In this document: positions 46,709-55,201 of the stretch, one piece after another | How the letters are laid out: each line of letters begins with the position of its first letter | Numbering within the stretch: position 1 is the stretch's first letter | DNA from: Bradyrhizobium diazoefficiens | Lineage (GTDB): Bacteria > Pseudomonadota > Alphaproteobacteria > Rhizobiales > Xanthobacteraceae | Direction of reading: 5' to 3' | Assembly: GCF_016612535.1 (NCBI RefSeq) | Contig: NZ_JAENXS010000001.1 | Location: 2,319,501 to 2,383,500, forward strand | Length of the DNA: 64,000 bases | Program-made: the position numbers and the translations under genes | The notes under the pieces: generated by a model | Database searches by the model: none | Told to the model about the DNA's origin: nothing | Seen by the model: only the letters and a program-made list of their open reading frames with translations

Positions 46709-47335
46709 ATGTCGAGCCTCACCGTAACCGACGATCAGATCGCCACCCCGGCCAAAGTGATCCAGCCGGCCTGGGTCAGGGTCATGCACTGGACCAACGC
46801 CGTCGCCATGATCCTGATGATCATGTCGGGCTGGCAGATCTACAACGCCTCGCCGCTGTTCGATTTCCGTTTCTCGCACGACATCACGCTCGGCGGCTGG
46901 CTCGGCGGCGCGCTGCTCTGGCATTTCGCGGCGATGTGGCTGTTGATGATCAACGGCCTCGCTTATCTCGTCACCGGTTTTGCGACCGGTCGCTTCCGGA
47001 AAAAACTGCTGCCGATCACGCCGTCAGGCGTGCTCCACGACGTCAGGGCGGCGCTGACCTTCAAGCTCGGCCACGACGACCTCAGCGTCTACAATTACGT
47101 GCAGCGCACGCTCTATGCCGGCATCATATTGGTCGGTGTGCTCATCGTACTGTCCGGCCTGTCGATGTGGAAGCCGGTGCAGCTGCATTGGCTGGTGACG
47201 CTGTTCGGCGATTATCCGACGGCGCGCTACATCCATTTCTTCTGCATGGCGGCGATCTGCGCGTTCCTCGTCATCCACGTCCTGCTTGCGCTGCTGGTGC
47301 CGAAGAGCCTGCGCGCGATGATCATCGGTCGCTGA
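46709..47335 (+). CDS. Cytochrome b (b561-like, YedZ-type membrane partner)
   Basis: 208 residues and about four to five transmembrane helices. Histidines suited to bind two b haems are WVRVMHWTNAVAM, LLWHFAAMW, IHFFCM and LVIHVLLALL. It should carry electrons between the quinone pool and the periplasmic molybdoenzyme encoded 12 bases downstream. The start at 46709 follows CAGGACGGAACC. It is driven by the ECF-like promoter at 46647. Confidence 0.9.
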   Translation: MSSLTVTDDQIATPAKVIQPAWVRVMHWTNAVAMILMIMSGWQIYNASPLFDFRFSHDITLGGWLGGALLWHFAAMWLLMINGLAYLVTGFATGRFRKKLLPITPSGVLHDVRAALTFKLGHDDLSVYNYVQRTLYAGIILVGVLIVLSGLSMWKPVQLHWLVTLFGDYPTARYIHFFCMAAICAFLVIHVLLALLVPKSLRAMIIGR

Positions 47336-47347
47336 GGGAGGATTATC

Positions 47348-48130
47348 ATGGCCAAGCGTTCATTCCTGATCCCCGGCGTCGACAAGCGGTTGCTGATCAA
47401 GGACTCCATCAAGGTGATGCCGGATATCGCCCGCCGCCGCTTCATCGCGGGCGGCGCCAGTCTCGGCGCATTGACGCTGCTCGCCGGCTGCGACGTGATC
47501 GACTCGTCCTCGGCCGACAATTTGCTGGCGAAGGTCTCGAAATTCAACGACGCGGTGCAGGATTTCATTTTCAATCCCGATGCGCTGGCGCCGACCTTCC
47601 CCGAGAGCGCGATTACAAAGCCATTTCCGTTCAACGCCTATTATGATCTCGACGACGCGCCGGAAGTCGATGGCGACAACTGGAAGCTCGAGGTGCGCGG
47701 CCTCGTCGACAACAAGAAGTCGTGGACGTTGCCCGAGCTCACCAAGCTGCCGCAGTTTACGCAAGTGACCCGCCATATCTGCGTCGAAGGCTGGAGCGCG
47801 ATCGGCAGCTGGACCGGCACTCCGCTCCGCGATTTCCTCAAGCTGATCGGCGCTGACACGCGCGCGAAATACGTCTGGTTCCAGTGCGCCGACAAGGACG
47901 GCTACAACTCGCCTTTGGACATGCGCACCGCGCTGCATCCGCAGACCCAGATGACGTTCAAATACGCCAACGAAACGTTGCCGCGCGCCTACGGCTTCCC
48001 GATGAAGATCCGCGTGCCGACCAAGCTCGGCTTCAAGAACCCGAAATACGTGGTCTCGATGGAAGTCACCAACGAGTACAAGGGCGGCTATTGGGAAGAC
48101 CAGGGCTATAATTCGTTCAGCGGGAGCTAA
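47348..48130 (+). CDS. Periplasmic molybdopterin-dependent oxidoreductase (SuoX/MsrP-like fold)
   Basis: 260 residues. A twin-arginine leader (ARRRFIAGG and a hydrophobic stretch) precedes a lipobox-like LLAGC, so it may be Tat-exported and lipid-anchored. The Mo ligand Cys is in RHICVEGWSAIGSW, followed by GTPLRDFLKLIGA, QCADKDGYNSPLDM and LPRAYGFPMKIRVPTKLGFKNPKYV, all features of the sulfite-oxidase-fold molybdenum family. It forms a two-gene unit with cytochrome b, like MsrPQ, but the sequence differs from MsrP; the substrate is unknown (a sulfur or nitrogen oxide is a guess). Confidence 0.88.
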   Translation: MAKRSFLIPGVDKRLLIKDSIKVMPDIARRRFIAGGASLGALTLLAGCDVIDSSSADNLLAKVSKFNDAVQDFIFNPDALAPTFPESAITKPFPFNAYYDLDDAPEVDGDNWKLEVRGLVDNKKSWTLPELTKLPQFTQVTRHICVEGWSAIGSWTGTPLRDFLKLIGADTRAKYVWFQCADKDGYNSPLDMRTALHPQTQMTFKYANETLPRAYGFPMKIRVPTKLGFKNPKYVVSMEVTNEYKGGYWEDQGYNSFSGS

Positions 48131-48139
48131 CTCCGAACT

Positions 48140-48277
48140 CGTAGGGTGGGTTAGCCCTGCGACTGCGCGAAGCGCAGTTCGCACGGCGTAACCCACCACC
48201 TTTGTCACCGCACGAGAAGCGGTGGGTTACGCCGAACAGATGCGCTTCGCGCATCTGCAGGGCTAACCCACCCTACG
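48140..48277 (+). repeat. Palindromic repeat family B, copy 1 (long form)
   Basis: Left end CGTAGGGTGGGTTAGCCCTG and right end GCTAACCCACCCTACG, with internal arms GGCGTAACCCACC and GGTGGGTTACGCC and a GATGCGCTTCGCGCATC hairpin. It is a nearly perfect long inverted repeat. Its right end supplies the stop codon of the convergent gene at 48273. Three further copies follow at 50866, 51648 and 54322. Confidence 0.92.
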
Positions 48278-49472
48278 GCACCGAGTTCTTCGGCCCCACC
48301 TTCCGCTGGCACAGCGCCAGCACTGCCCCTAGCGCCAACAACCCCGCCGACACATTGAGCGCGTAACTCAAACTCCCCAGCGCATCCGTGATGGCGCCGA
48401 CCACGATCGGCCCCAGCGTCTGCCCGACGCCGAACGAGATCGTCATCGCCGCGATCGCGCGCGGCCAGGTCTCGGGCGGATAATTGAAGCGGACGAAGGC
48501 GGTGGTCGAGCCGACCACGGCGAAGAAGGCGACGCCGAACACCACTGCCGAGGTCGCAAGCCATGCGGTCGAATGTCCCAGCATCGGCAAGCCGGCGCCG
48601 ATCGCGTTGGTGCCGAGGATGATCGCGGTGGCGAGGCCGCCGCGATCGAGCGCGAGCACGCGACGCCAGACCCAGGGCGTCACGAAGGCACTCATGCCGA
48701 TCAAGCCCCAGAAACCCGCCTGCGCCGCGGCTCCGCCGCCGCTGTCGCGCACATAGGCAATCATGAAGGTCATGTAGGCGATGTAGCCGGCGCCGAACAG
48801 GAAGTAGCTCGCGAGATAAATCAGCACGGGGCGAAGCGCGAAGGAAGCATGGCTGGCTTCGGTGAAGCGCGCCTCGCTCTCGATGCGGACCAGGAACAGC
48901 GGCACGGTCATCACGGCCGAGAGCAGCGTCAACGCCCACCACACGATCCACCACGAGCCCGGCCCGAAATGCTGCAGCGTGAACGGCGCGATCAATCCGG
49001 ATGCGAGAATGCCGACGCCGGGACCGGCATAGAACAGGCTGAGCAGGAAATTGGCGCGGTCCGGGCGCGACTGCGCGATGGTTGCAGCCAGCGCGCCGCC
49101 GGCGACGAAGCCGGCTGCGGCACCCAGGCCGAGCACCAGGCGTGCGAGGCTGAGCGCGACGAAATTCCCGGTCAGCGCGCAGGTCGCGAGCGCGGCGAGG
49201 CAGGCCACGGTTCCGCCGCGGATCGCCGCCGACCAGCCGACGCGCTGGATCAGCCGGGATGCGACAAGCGCGCCCACGAGGTAGCCGACGGCGTTGATGG
49301 TGTTCATGAAACCGGCGGCCGAGTAGGACCAGCCGAGGTCCTCGCGCATATCAGGCAGCACCAGCGCGTAGGCAAAACGGCCGATGCCGAGCCCGACGGT
49401 CGCCGCCAGCGACAGGGTCAGGATCAGCCGCGCGGGATGGGCCTCTAACGGGGGACGGTCTGGGGCGAGCAA
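48273..49472 (-). CDS. MFS transporter, YbfB/YjiJ family
   Basis: 399 residues, about 12 helices, as usual for this family. GLGIGRFAYALVLPDMREDLGWSYSAAGFMNT near the start and ARLVLGLGAAAGFVAGG are typical. I place the start at a TTG (49472) with GGAG seven bases upstream; the open frame runs on as far as 50855 only because it is antisense to leuB. The stop codon lies within repeat B copy 1. Substrate unknown. Divergent from leuB, with repeat F between. Confidence 0.85.
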   Translation of the reverse strand: MLAPDRPPLEAHPARLILTLSLAATVGLGIGRFAYALVLPDMREDLGWSYSAAGFMNTINAVGYLVGALVASRLIQRVGWSAAIRGGTVACLAALATCALTGNFVALSLARLVLGLGAAAGFVAGGALAATIAQSRPDRANFLLSLFYAGPGVGILASGLIAPFTLQHFGPGSWWIVWWALTLLSAVMTVPLFLVRIESEARFTEASHASFALRPVLIYLASYFLFGAGYIAYMTFMIAYVRDSGGGAAAQAGFWGLIGMSAFVTPWVWRRVLALDRGGLATAIILGTNAIGAGLPMLGHSTAWLATSAVVFGVAFFAVVGSTTAFVRFNYPPETWPRAIAAMTISFGVGQTLGPIVVGAITDALGSLSYALNVSAGLLALGAVLALCQRKVGPKNSVP

Positions 49473-49594
49473 AGGGGTACTCCGGCGGGCCGCAGTGTGG
49501 CAGGCCCCGCCCGCCTTGCACAGCCGCGGCGCGGCAATGGTGTCTTGCCAAGCGCGCAACGCCGCTCTAGCACTCCGGCGAAATTCACGAGATG

Positions 49595-49722
49595 CCGTCA
49601 TGCCCGGCCTTGTGCCGGGCATCCACGTCTTTTGCGCGAGTGAGGCGAAACGTGGATGGCCGGGACATAGGCGAGCGGCAGCGACGCCGTCCTTTGGCCG
49701 GCTATGCCGGCCATGACGAATG
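49595..49722 (+). repeat. Intergenic palindromic repeat, family F
   Basis: Outer arms CGTCATGCCCGGCC and GGCCGGCTATGCCGGCCATG / ACG, inner arms ATCCACGT and ACGTGGAT. It fills the gap before leuB and ends 15 bases from the leuB start, leaving only the ribosome binding site between. Confidence 0.8.
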
Positions 49723-49736
49723 GAGGAAGAACGACC

Positions 49737-50849
49737 ATGGCGACCCACAAATTGCTGCTGCTCCCCGGCGACGGTATCGGCCCCGAGGTGATGGGCGAGG
49801 TGAAGCGGCTGATCGATTGGCTCAATTCGGCCGGGATCGCCAAATTCGAGACCGACACCGGCCTGGTCGGCGGCTCGGCCTATGACGCCCACAAGGTCTC
49901 GATCTCCGAGGGCGACATGGCCAAGGCGATGGAAGCTGACGCCATCATCTTCGGCGCGGTCGGCGGCCCGAAGTGGGATGCAGTGCCCTACGAGGTGCGC
50001 CCCGAAGCCGGTCTGCTGCGCCTGCGCAAGGATCTCGCTTTGTTCGCCAACCTCCGCCCCGCCGTCTGCTATCCGGCGCTCGCGGATGCCTCCAGCCTGA
50101 AGCGCGAAGCGGTCGAGGGGCTCGACATCGTCATCGTGCGCGAGCTCACCGGCGGCGTCTATTTCGGCGAGCCCAAGACCATCACCGATCTCGGCAACGG
50201 CCAGAAGCGCGCCATCGATACCCAGGTCTACGACACCTATGAGATCGAACGCATCGGCCGCGTCGCCTTCGAGCTGGCCCGAAAGCGCAAGAACAAGGTG
50301 ACGTCGATGGAGAAGCGCAACGTCATGAAGTCGGGCGTGCTTTGGAACGAGGTGATGACCCAAATCCACAAGCGCGAATATCCCGACGTCACGCTTGAGC
50401 ATCAGCTTGCCGATTCCGGCGGCATGATGCTGGTGAAGGCGCCGAAGCAGTTCGACGTCATCGTCACCGACAATCTGTTCGGCGACATGCTGTCCGACAT
50501 CGCGGCGATGCTGACCGGATCGCTCGGCATGCTGCCCTCGGCCTCGCTCGGCGAGGTCGACGTCAAGAGCAAGAAGCGCAAGGCGCTCTATGAGCCCGTG
50601 CACGGCTCGGCGCCTGATATCGCAGGCCAGGGCCTCGCCAATCCGATCGCGATGATCTCGTCCTTCGGCATGGCGCTGCGTTATTCCTTCGACATGGGCG
50701 CGCTCGCCGACAAGGTCGACGCCGCGATCGCCGCGGTGCTCGCCAGTGGCCTGCGCACCGCCGACATCAAGTCGGAAGGCGCCACGGCCGCCTCGACCAC
50801 GCGGATGGGCGAAGCGATTCTGAAGGAATTGCAGAAGCTGCACGCGTAA
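49737..50849 (+). CDS. leuB: 3-isopropylmalate dehydrogenase
   Basis: 370 residues, full length. It oxidatively decarboxylates 3-isopropylmalate in leucine synthesis (NAD+, Mg2+). Motifs: [18 protein letters not shown] (N-terminus), [12 protein letters not shown] (substrate Arg/Tyr region), [30 protein letters not shown] (metal Asp cluster) and [22 protein letters not shown] (NAD loop). The start has a strong GGAGGAAG site. leuC and leuD are about 8-12 kb away on the opposite strand. Confidence 0.97.
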   Translation: MATHKLLLLPGDGIGPEVMGEVKRLIDWLNSAGIAKFETDTGLVGGSAYDAHKVSISEGDMAKAMEADAIIFGAVGGPKWDAVPYEVRPEAGLLRLRKDLALFANLRPAVCYPALADASSLKREAVEGLDIVIVRELTGGVYFGEPKTITDLGNGQKRAIDTQVYDTYEIERIGRVAFELARKRKNKVTSMEKRNVMKSGVLWNEVMTQIHKREYPDVTLEHQLADSGGMMLVKAPKQFDVIVTDNLFGDMLSDIAAMLTGSLGMLPSASLGEVDVKSKKRKALYEPVHGSAPDIAGQGLANPIAMISSFGMALRYSFDMGALADKVDAAIAAVLASGLRTADIKSEGATAASTTRMGEAILKELQKLHA

Positions 50850-50865
50850 CGGCAAGCACCGCCAT

Positions 50866-50981
50866 CGTGGGGTGGGTTAGCCCTGCAGATGCGCGAAGCG
50901 CATCTGCTCGGCGTAACCCACCTCTTCTGTCTCCGCGGAAATTAAAGTGGTGGGTTACGCCTTCGGCTAACCCACCCTACG
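50866..50981 (+). repeat. Palindromic repeat family B, copy 2
   Basis: Left end CGTGGGGTGGGTTAGCCCTG (one base off the other copies), right end GCTAACCCACCCTACG, inner arms GGCGTAACCCACC / GGTGGGTTACGCC. It lies 17 bases after leuB and 19 bases before the next gene. Confidence 0.92.
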
Positions 50982-51000
50982 AAATCTCAGGAGCCGCTCC

Positions 51001-51645
51001 ATGGACACCTCACCCCGCCCCAAGATCGCGGAAACCATCATCCATGAGACGGTGCGCCGGCGCGAGGCGCAGATCGGGCGCCGCTGCGAGATCCTCGGCC
51101 ATACCCGCATCGAATATGCCTCGCTCGGCGACTACTCCTATCTCGGTGAGAACTGCGACGTCGCCGACGCCGTCATTGGCAAGTTCACCGCCATCGCCAA
51201 TTCGGTGCGGATTGGCGCGCCGAACCATCCGATGGGCCGGCCGTCGCAGCATCGCTTCACCTATGTCCCCGAATATTACGACGCGACGGCGAGCCGCGAC
51301 CGCGATTTCTTCGCCGATCGCCGTGGTGATCGCGTCGTCGTCGGCAATGACGTCTGGATCGGCCACGCCGCCATCCTGCTGCCGGGCGTCACCGTCGGCG
51401 ACGGCGCGGTGATCGCCGCGGGCGCGGTCGTCAGCCGCGATGTCGAGCCCTACACCATCGTCGGCGGCGTTCCCGCGCGCGCCATCCGCAAGCGCTTCGA
51501 TGAGTCCGTCACGGAAAGCCTGCGCCGCATCGCCTGGTGGGATTGGTCGGATGAGCTCATCTTCGAGCGCCTCGCCGATTTTCGCTCCGAGGCGATCGAG
51601 GACTTTTGCAGGCGCTATGACCCGGCTTTTGCGGCGGGCCGCTGA
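51001..51645 (+). CDS. Left-handed beta-helix acyltransferase, phosphonate-type hexapeptide family
   Basis: 214 residues. Hexapeptide repeats ([41 protein letters not shown], abbreviated here by features: I/L-G-x4 periodicity) span about 22-170. [20 protein letters not shown] and [20 protein letters not shown] hold the catalytic His. The sequence resembles the xenobiotic acetyltransferase subgroup found with phosphonate (phn) genes, but no phn genes are here. It probably acetylates a small molecule; substrate unknown. CAGGAG ribosome binding site. Confidence 0.85.
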   Translation: MDTSPRPKIAETIIHETVRRREAQIGRRCEILGHTRIEYASLGDYSYLGENCDVADAVIGKFTAIANSVRIGAPNHPMGRPSQHRFTYVPEYYDATASRDRDFFADRRGDRVVVGNDVWIGHAAILLPGVTVGDGAVIAAGAVVSRDVEPYTIVGGVPARAIRKRFDESVTESLRRIAWWDWSDELIFERLADFRSEAIEDFCRRYDPAFAAGR

Positions 51646-51647
51646 AT

Positions 51648-51765
51648 CGTAGGGTGGGTTAGCCATGCGGGTTGCGCGAAGCGCAGACCGCTTGGCGTAA
51701 CCCACCTCTTCTATCTCCGCGGAAACGAAAGTGGTGGGTTACGCCTTCGGCTAACCCACCCTACG
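51648..51765 (+). repeat. Palindromic repeat family B, copy 3
   Basis: Left end CGTAGGGTGGGTTAGCCATG, right end CTAACCCACCCTACG, inner arms as in the other copies. It starts three bases after the acyltransferase stop and lies just before the terminator at 51783. Confidence 0.92.
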
Positions 51766-51782
51766 ACACCTCGCACAAGCAA

Positions 51783-51808
51783 AAAGGCCGGGCGTGAGCC
51801 CGGCCTTT
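51783..51808 (-). terminator. Intrinsic terminator for the minus-strand gene at 51831
   Basis: An 11-bp stem AAAGGCCGGGC / GCCCGGCCTTT with loop GTGA; on the minus strand it is followed by TTTTTGC. It starts 22 bases past the stop. Confidence 0.9.
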
Positions 51809-51830
51809 GATTCGGTCGATACCGTCCGCC

Positions 51831-52214
51831 TCAGTACAGCGGGAAATTCTGCGGATAGCCGCCGACATCGGCCGGCGTGGCGAGCGGCTGGCGATCGATC
51901 GGGCGGTTGTTGTTCTCGCGCGCGAAGGATGGATAGCCGACGGCCGGCGGGAAGGCGTAGTCGGTGAACTTGCGATCGCCCGGATTGACCTCCGTGCCGC
52001 CATCGAGCCACGAGCGCTTGCTCACATAGATACGGGTTCGTCCCTGCTGGTAGACCGCATTGGGGCCGCTCGGGCCGTAATAGTGCCGGCCGCGATCATC
52101 ATAGCGTGGCTTGGTCTTGGTGTCGGCCGAAGCCGGCGCAGCGAAGGCCACAGCAACCACGGCGCCCGCCGCAACCCAGGCAGCCAATGTGTTCGCGGCA
52201 GAGAATTTCGTCAT
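51831..52214 (-). CDS. Small exported protein, function unknown
   Basis: 127 residues with a signal peptide (about 1-30, cut near APASA-D). The mature part is polar and Tyr/Arg/Pro-rich (DDRGRHYYGPSGPNAVYQQG and ENNNRPIDRQPLATPAD). The start at 52214 has GGGGACG upstream. I do not recognise a named family; such proteins are common in Bradyrhizobium. It is followed by a strong terminator. Confidence 0.78.
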   Translation of the reverse strand: MTKFSAANTLAAWVAAGAVVAVAFAAPASADTKTKPRYDDRGRHYYGPSGPNAVYQQGRTRIYVSKRSWLDGGTEVNPGDRKFTDYAFPPAVGYPSFARENNNRPIDRQPLATPADVGGYPQNFPLY

Positions 52215-52371
52215 CACGTCCCCTTCAGGCGGCAAGCCGCCAGTCGATTTCGACCCCATACTAGCCCGGACGGGGCAGCCGCAACTAGGTCAATTCAGTC
52301 ACACCAGCCCGGAATAATCGTGTGCGCCGGCAAAAGTTGCATGAATACCAGCCACTTGAGCTTGATGCGCC

Positions 52372-53160
52372 TCAAAGCGCGCCGCGCAATTGCGCGTTCG
52401 CGGCGCCCAGCAGCCAGTCCGCCGAGCCGCCTGCGTCGCAGGAGCGGCGCTTCAGCTCCGCATGGGCGAAGAATTCCGCCAGCTTCGGCTCGTTGCCGGA
52501 CGTCAGCAGCGTCAGCCGGTTCAGCGTGCAGGCGATCGCCGCACGCCGGGCCGGCATGGTGTCGCTCTGGCAGGAGAAGCCGGAGATCTGCAAGCCGGGC
52601 TCCTCGTTGCGCTTGAGGTAGCCGAGGCAGGCCAGTGTCCCCTCTGCCGTGCCGGTCGGCCGGAACAGGGCGACGGGGCCAAATTTGGTGTCGATCATGC
52701 CGGCCTGTTCGAGCGAGGCGGTCGGGTCGAGGCGCATCCGGACAGCCAGGTCTGCGGTCGCCGGACGCGTCACGTCGAACTCGCTGCCTTCCCGGTAGAT
52801 TTCGAGCTCAGCCACCGGCTTGTCGGCGTCGCCGGTCCAGCGCATCACGTCGCGGCGGCCTCCTTCGGGATGCCGGAAGATCGTGTAAGGCGCTGTTTTT
52901 TCTGATGATTCAGGCCGACTGAGGGCGAAGGCCGGATGCGAGCGGGAGGCCTCGGCCCAGCCCGGCCTCGAAACGGACTCATCGTCGCGCAAATCCGGTA
53001 GCTGGTCGAGACCCGCGAGCGCGAGGATGGCAAACAGGACCAGCGCCCCCACATAGGCAAACAGGTGCGCCAGCGTGCCGACGATTTCGTCGGCGAAATT
53101 GGCGAGCGCCAGATGGATCTGGGTGGAAGTTGCGGCCGTGCCGGCCTCAGGCGACTGCAT
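52372..53160 (-). CDS. Hypothetical membrane protein
   Basis: 262 residues. One transmembrane helix near residues 33-50 (LFAYVGALVLFAILALAGL), then a soluble domain with four to five Cys (CLGYLKRN, SGFSCQSDTMPARRAAIACTLNRL, RRSCDAGG) likely in the periplasm. The start is the only in-frame ATG near the promoter side. It is divergent from asd. I recognise it as a conserved hypothetical type only; function is not inferable. Confidence 0.75.
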   Translation of the reverse strand: MQSPEAGTAATSTQIHLALANFADEIVGTLAHLFAYVGALVLFAILALAGLDQLPDLRDDESVSRPGWAEASRSHPAFALSRPESSEKTAPYTIFRHPEGGRRDVMRWTGDADKPVAELEIYREGSEFDVTRPATADLAVRMRLDPTASLEQAGMIDTKFGPVALFRPTGTAEGTLACLGYLKRNEEPGLQISGFSCQSDTMPARRAAIACTLNRLTLLTSGNEPKLAEFFAHAELKRRSCDAGGSADWLLGAANAQLRGAL

Positions 53161-53276
53161 CCACGGCCTTCACGCATGGTCCAACGTTGTCTTGAGGCCG
53201 GTTCTCGCATAGAAGCGCTGCTCTTCCTGTTTAAGCGTCAGCTCGAGGGAAGGCCTTTTTCATCGGAGAGTGAACG

Positions 53277-54311
53277 ATGGGTTACAAAGTCGCAGTCGTC
53301 GGCGCGACCGGCAATGTCGGACGGGAAATGCTGGGCATCCTCGATGAGCGCAAATTCCCCGCGGACGAGGTCGTGGCGCTGGCGTCGCGCCGCAGCGTCG
53401 GCGTCGAGGTCTCCTATGGCGACCGCACCCTGAAGTGCAAGGCGCTCGAGCACTATGATTTCTCCGATGTCGACATCTGCCTGATGTCGGCGGGCGGCGA
53501 AGTGTCGAAGGAATGGTCGCCGAAGATCGGCGCCGCCGGCGCGGTCGTGATCGATAATTCCTCGGCCTTCCGCATGGATCCGGACGTCCCGCTGATCGTG
53601 CCGGAAGTGAACGCGGATGCGACCGCCGGCTTCAAGAAGAAGAACATCATCGCCAACCCGAACTGCTCGACCGCGCAGCTCGTGGTCGCGCTGAAGCCGC
53701 TGCACGACAAGGCGACCATCAAGCGCGTCGTGGTCTCGACCTATCAATCGGTGTCGGGTGCCGGCAAGGATGCGATGGACGAATTGTTCTCGCAGACCAA
53801 GGCCGTCTACACCAACCAGGAACTGGTCAACAAGAAATTCCCCGCGCGCATCGCCTTCAACGTCATCCCCCAGATCGACGTCTTCATGGAGGACGGCTAC
53901 ACCAAGGAAGAGTGGAAGATGATGATGGAGACCAAGAAGATTCTTGATCCCAAGATCAAGCTCTCCGCGACCTGCGTACGCGTGCCGGTGTTCGTCGGCC
54001 ACTCCGAAGCCGTCAACATCGAGTTCGAGGACCCGATCAGCGCCGACGAAGCGCGCGACATCCTGCGCAAGGCGCCCGGCTGTCTCGTCATCGACAAGCA
54101 CGAACCCGGCGGCTACGCCACGCCGTATGAGGCGGCCGGCGAGGACGCGACCTATATCAGCCGTATCCGGGAGGACGCGACGGTGGAGAACGGCCTCGTT
54201 CTCTGGTGCGTGTCCGACAATCTGCGCAAGGGCGCCGCCCTCAACGCGATTCAGATCGCGGAAGTGCTGATCAACCGCAAGCTGATAGCCGCGAAGAAGA
54301 AGGCGGCGTAA
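53277..54311 (+). CDS. asd: Aspartate-semialdehyde dehydrogenase
   Basis: 344 residues, full length. It reduces aspartyl phosphate to the semialdehyde for lysine, methionine, threonine and diaminopimelate synthesis. VVGATGNVGREML is the NADP Rossmann motif (7-19), the catalytic Cys is in ANPNCSTAQLV (about 130), and the acid/base His is in VPVFVGHSEAVN. A GGAG ribosome binding site lies 9 bases upstream (GGAGAGTGAACG). It is close to leuB, as in many Rhizobiales. Confidence 0.97.
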   Translation: MGYKVAVVGATGNVGREMLGILDERKFPADEVVALASRRSVGVEVSYGDRTLKCKALEHYDFSDVDICLMSAGGEVSKEWSPKIGAAGAVVIDNSSAFRMDPDVPLIVPEVNADATAGFKKKNIIANPNCSTAQLVVALKPLHDKATIKRVVVSTYQSVSGAGKDAMDELFSQTKAVYTNQELVNKKFPARIAFNVIPQIDVFMEDGYTKEEWKMMMETKKILDPKIKLSATCVRVPVFVGHSEAVNIEFEDPISADEARDILRKAPGCLVIDKHEPGGYATPYEAAGEDATYISRIREDATVENGLVLWCVSDNLRKGAALNAIQIAEVLINRKLIAAKKKAA

Positions 54312-54321
54312 AGAAGGTCTC

Positions 54322-54438
54322 GTAGGGTGGGTTAGCCCTGCGGACTGCGCGAAGCGCAGACCGCTCGGCGTAACCCACCACTTCTGCGACCGCGGAGATT
54401 AAAGAGGTGGGTTACGCCTTCGGCTAACCCACCCTACG
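54322..54438 (+). repeat. Palindromic repeat family B, copy 4
   Basis: Left end CGTAGGGTGGGTTAGCCCTG, right end GCTAACCCACCCTACG, inner arms GGCGTAACCCACC and GGTGGGTTACGCC. It lies between the convergent asd and carbonic anhydrase stops. Confidence 0.92.
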
Positions 54439-54446
54439 CAGCCGAG

Positions 54447-55091
54447 CTATGCCGCGTCCCTGACGCTGCGAAATTCCTTCGCGTCCTTGTCCAGCACGAA
54501 CAGCGATCCCTCCGCGACGCCGAAATAGGCGCCGTGGGTCTGCATCTGGCCGCTGTCGACCGCTTTCTGCACGAACGGGAACGTCATCAGGTTTTCCAGG
54601 CTGCGGAACACCGCGGCCTTCTCGATGCGCTCGACGAATTGCGCCATGGTCTCGTGGTCGCGCTGCTCGACCACTTCGCCCGGCTTGATGAACATCTGCA
54701 TCCATTTGCCGATAAAGTCGCCCGGCGTGAGCGGCTCGATCTTGTCGACGAAGGCGCGGATGCCACCGCATTGCGCGTGCCCGAGCACCACGATGTGCTT
54801 TACCTTGAGCACGGTCACCGCATATTCGAGCGCAGCCGAAACGCCATGCGCATTGGCATCGGGCTGATACACCGGCACCAAATTGGCGATGTTGCGCATC
54901 ACGAACAACTCGCCGGGCCCGACGTCGAAGATCACCTCGGGCGAGACGCGGGAATCGCAGCAGCCGATCACCATCACTTCCGGGAACTGCCCCTTCACCG
55001 ACAGCTCGCGGTAGCGGCTCTGCTCGGTCGGCAGCCGCTGCGTGGCGAAGGCCTTGTAGCCGTCCAGCAATTGCTTCGGGAATGTCATCAT
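54447..55091 (-). CDS. Beta-class carbonic anhydrase
   Basis: 214 residues. It interconverts CO2 and bicarbonate in the cytoplasm. The Zn-binding set is MVIGCCDSRVSPE (Cys and Asp-Arg pair) with HAQCGGIRAF (His and Cys), and the N-terminal FRELSVKGQFPE-like start is typical of the Can type. Two consecutive ATGs are possible starts. Divergent from the CoA-ester lyase gene. Confidence 0.95.
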   Translation of the reverse strand: MMTFPKQLLDGYKAFATQRLPTEQSRYRELSVKGQFPEVMVIGCCDSRVSPEVIFDVGPGELFVMRNIANLVPVYQPDANAHGVSAALEYAVTVLKVKHIVVLGHAQCGGIRAFVDKIEPLTPGDFIGKWMQMFIKPGEVVEQRDHETMAQFVERIEKAAVFRSLENLMTFPFVQKAVDSGQMQTHGAYFGVAEGSLFVLDKDAKEFRSVRDAA

Positions 55092-55201
55092 GGCCTATGC
55101 CTAATCATATACCGCTGGTGCGAACAAGCCTTTCGAATAGGCAGCCCAGATGCTATCGGCTTCGGTCATCATGGAGACGAGGAAACCGGAAGGAACGTAG
55201 C

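Noticed and set aside
49473..50855. Upstream extension of the YbfB-type MFS frame (860 codons in all)
   Set aside because: The added part is antisense to leuB with no recognisable sequence; a TTG with a GGAG site at 49472 explains the start.
52265..52310. Possible fourth CRP-like site (GTGTGACTGAATTGACC) upstream of the exported protein gene
   Set aside because: Only the left half matches; the right half TGACC does not complete the palindrome.
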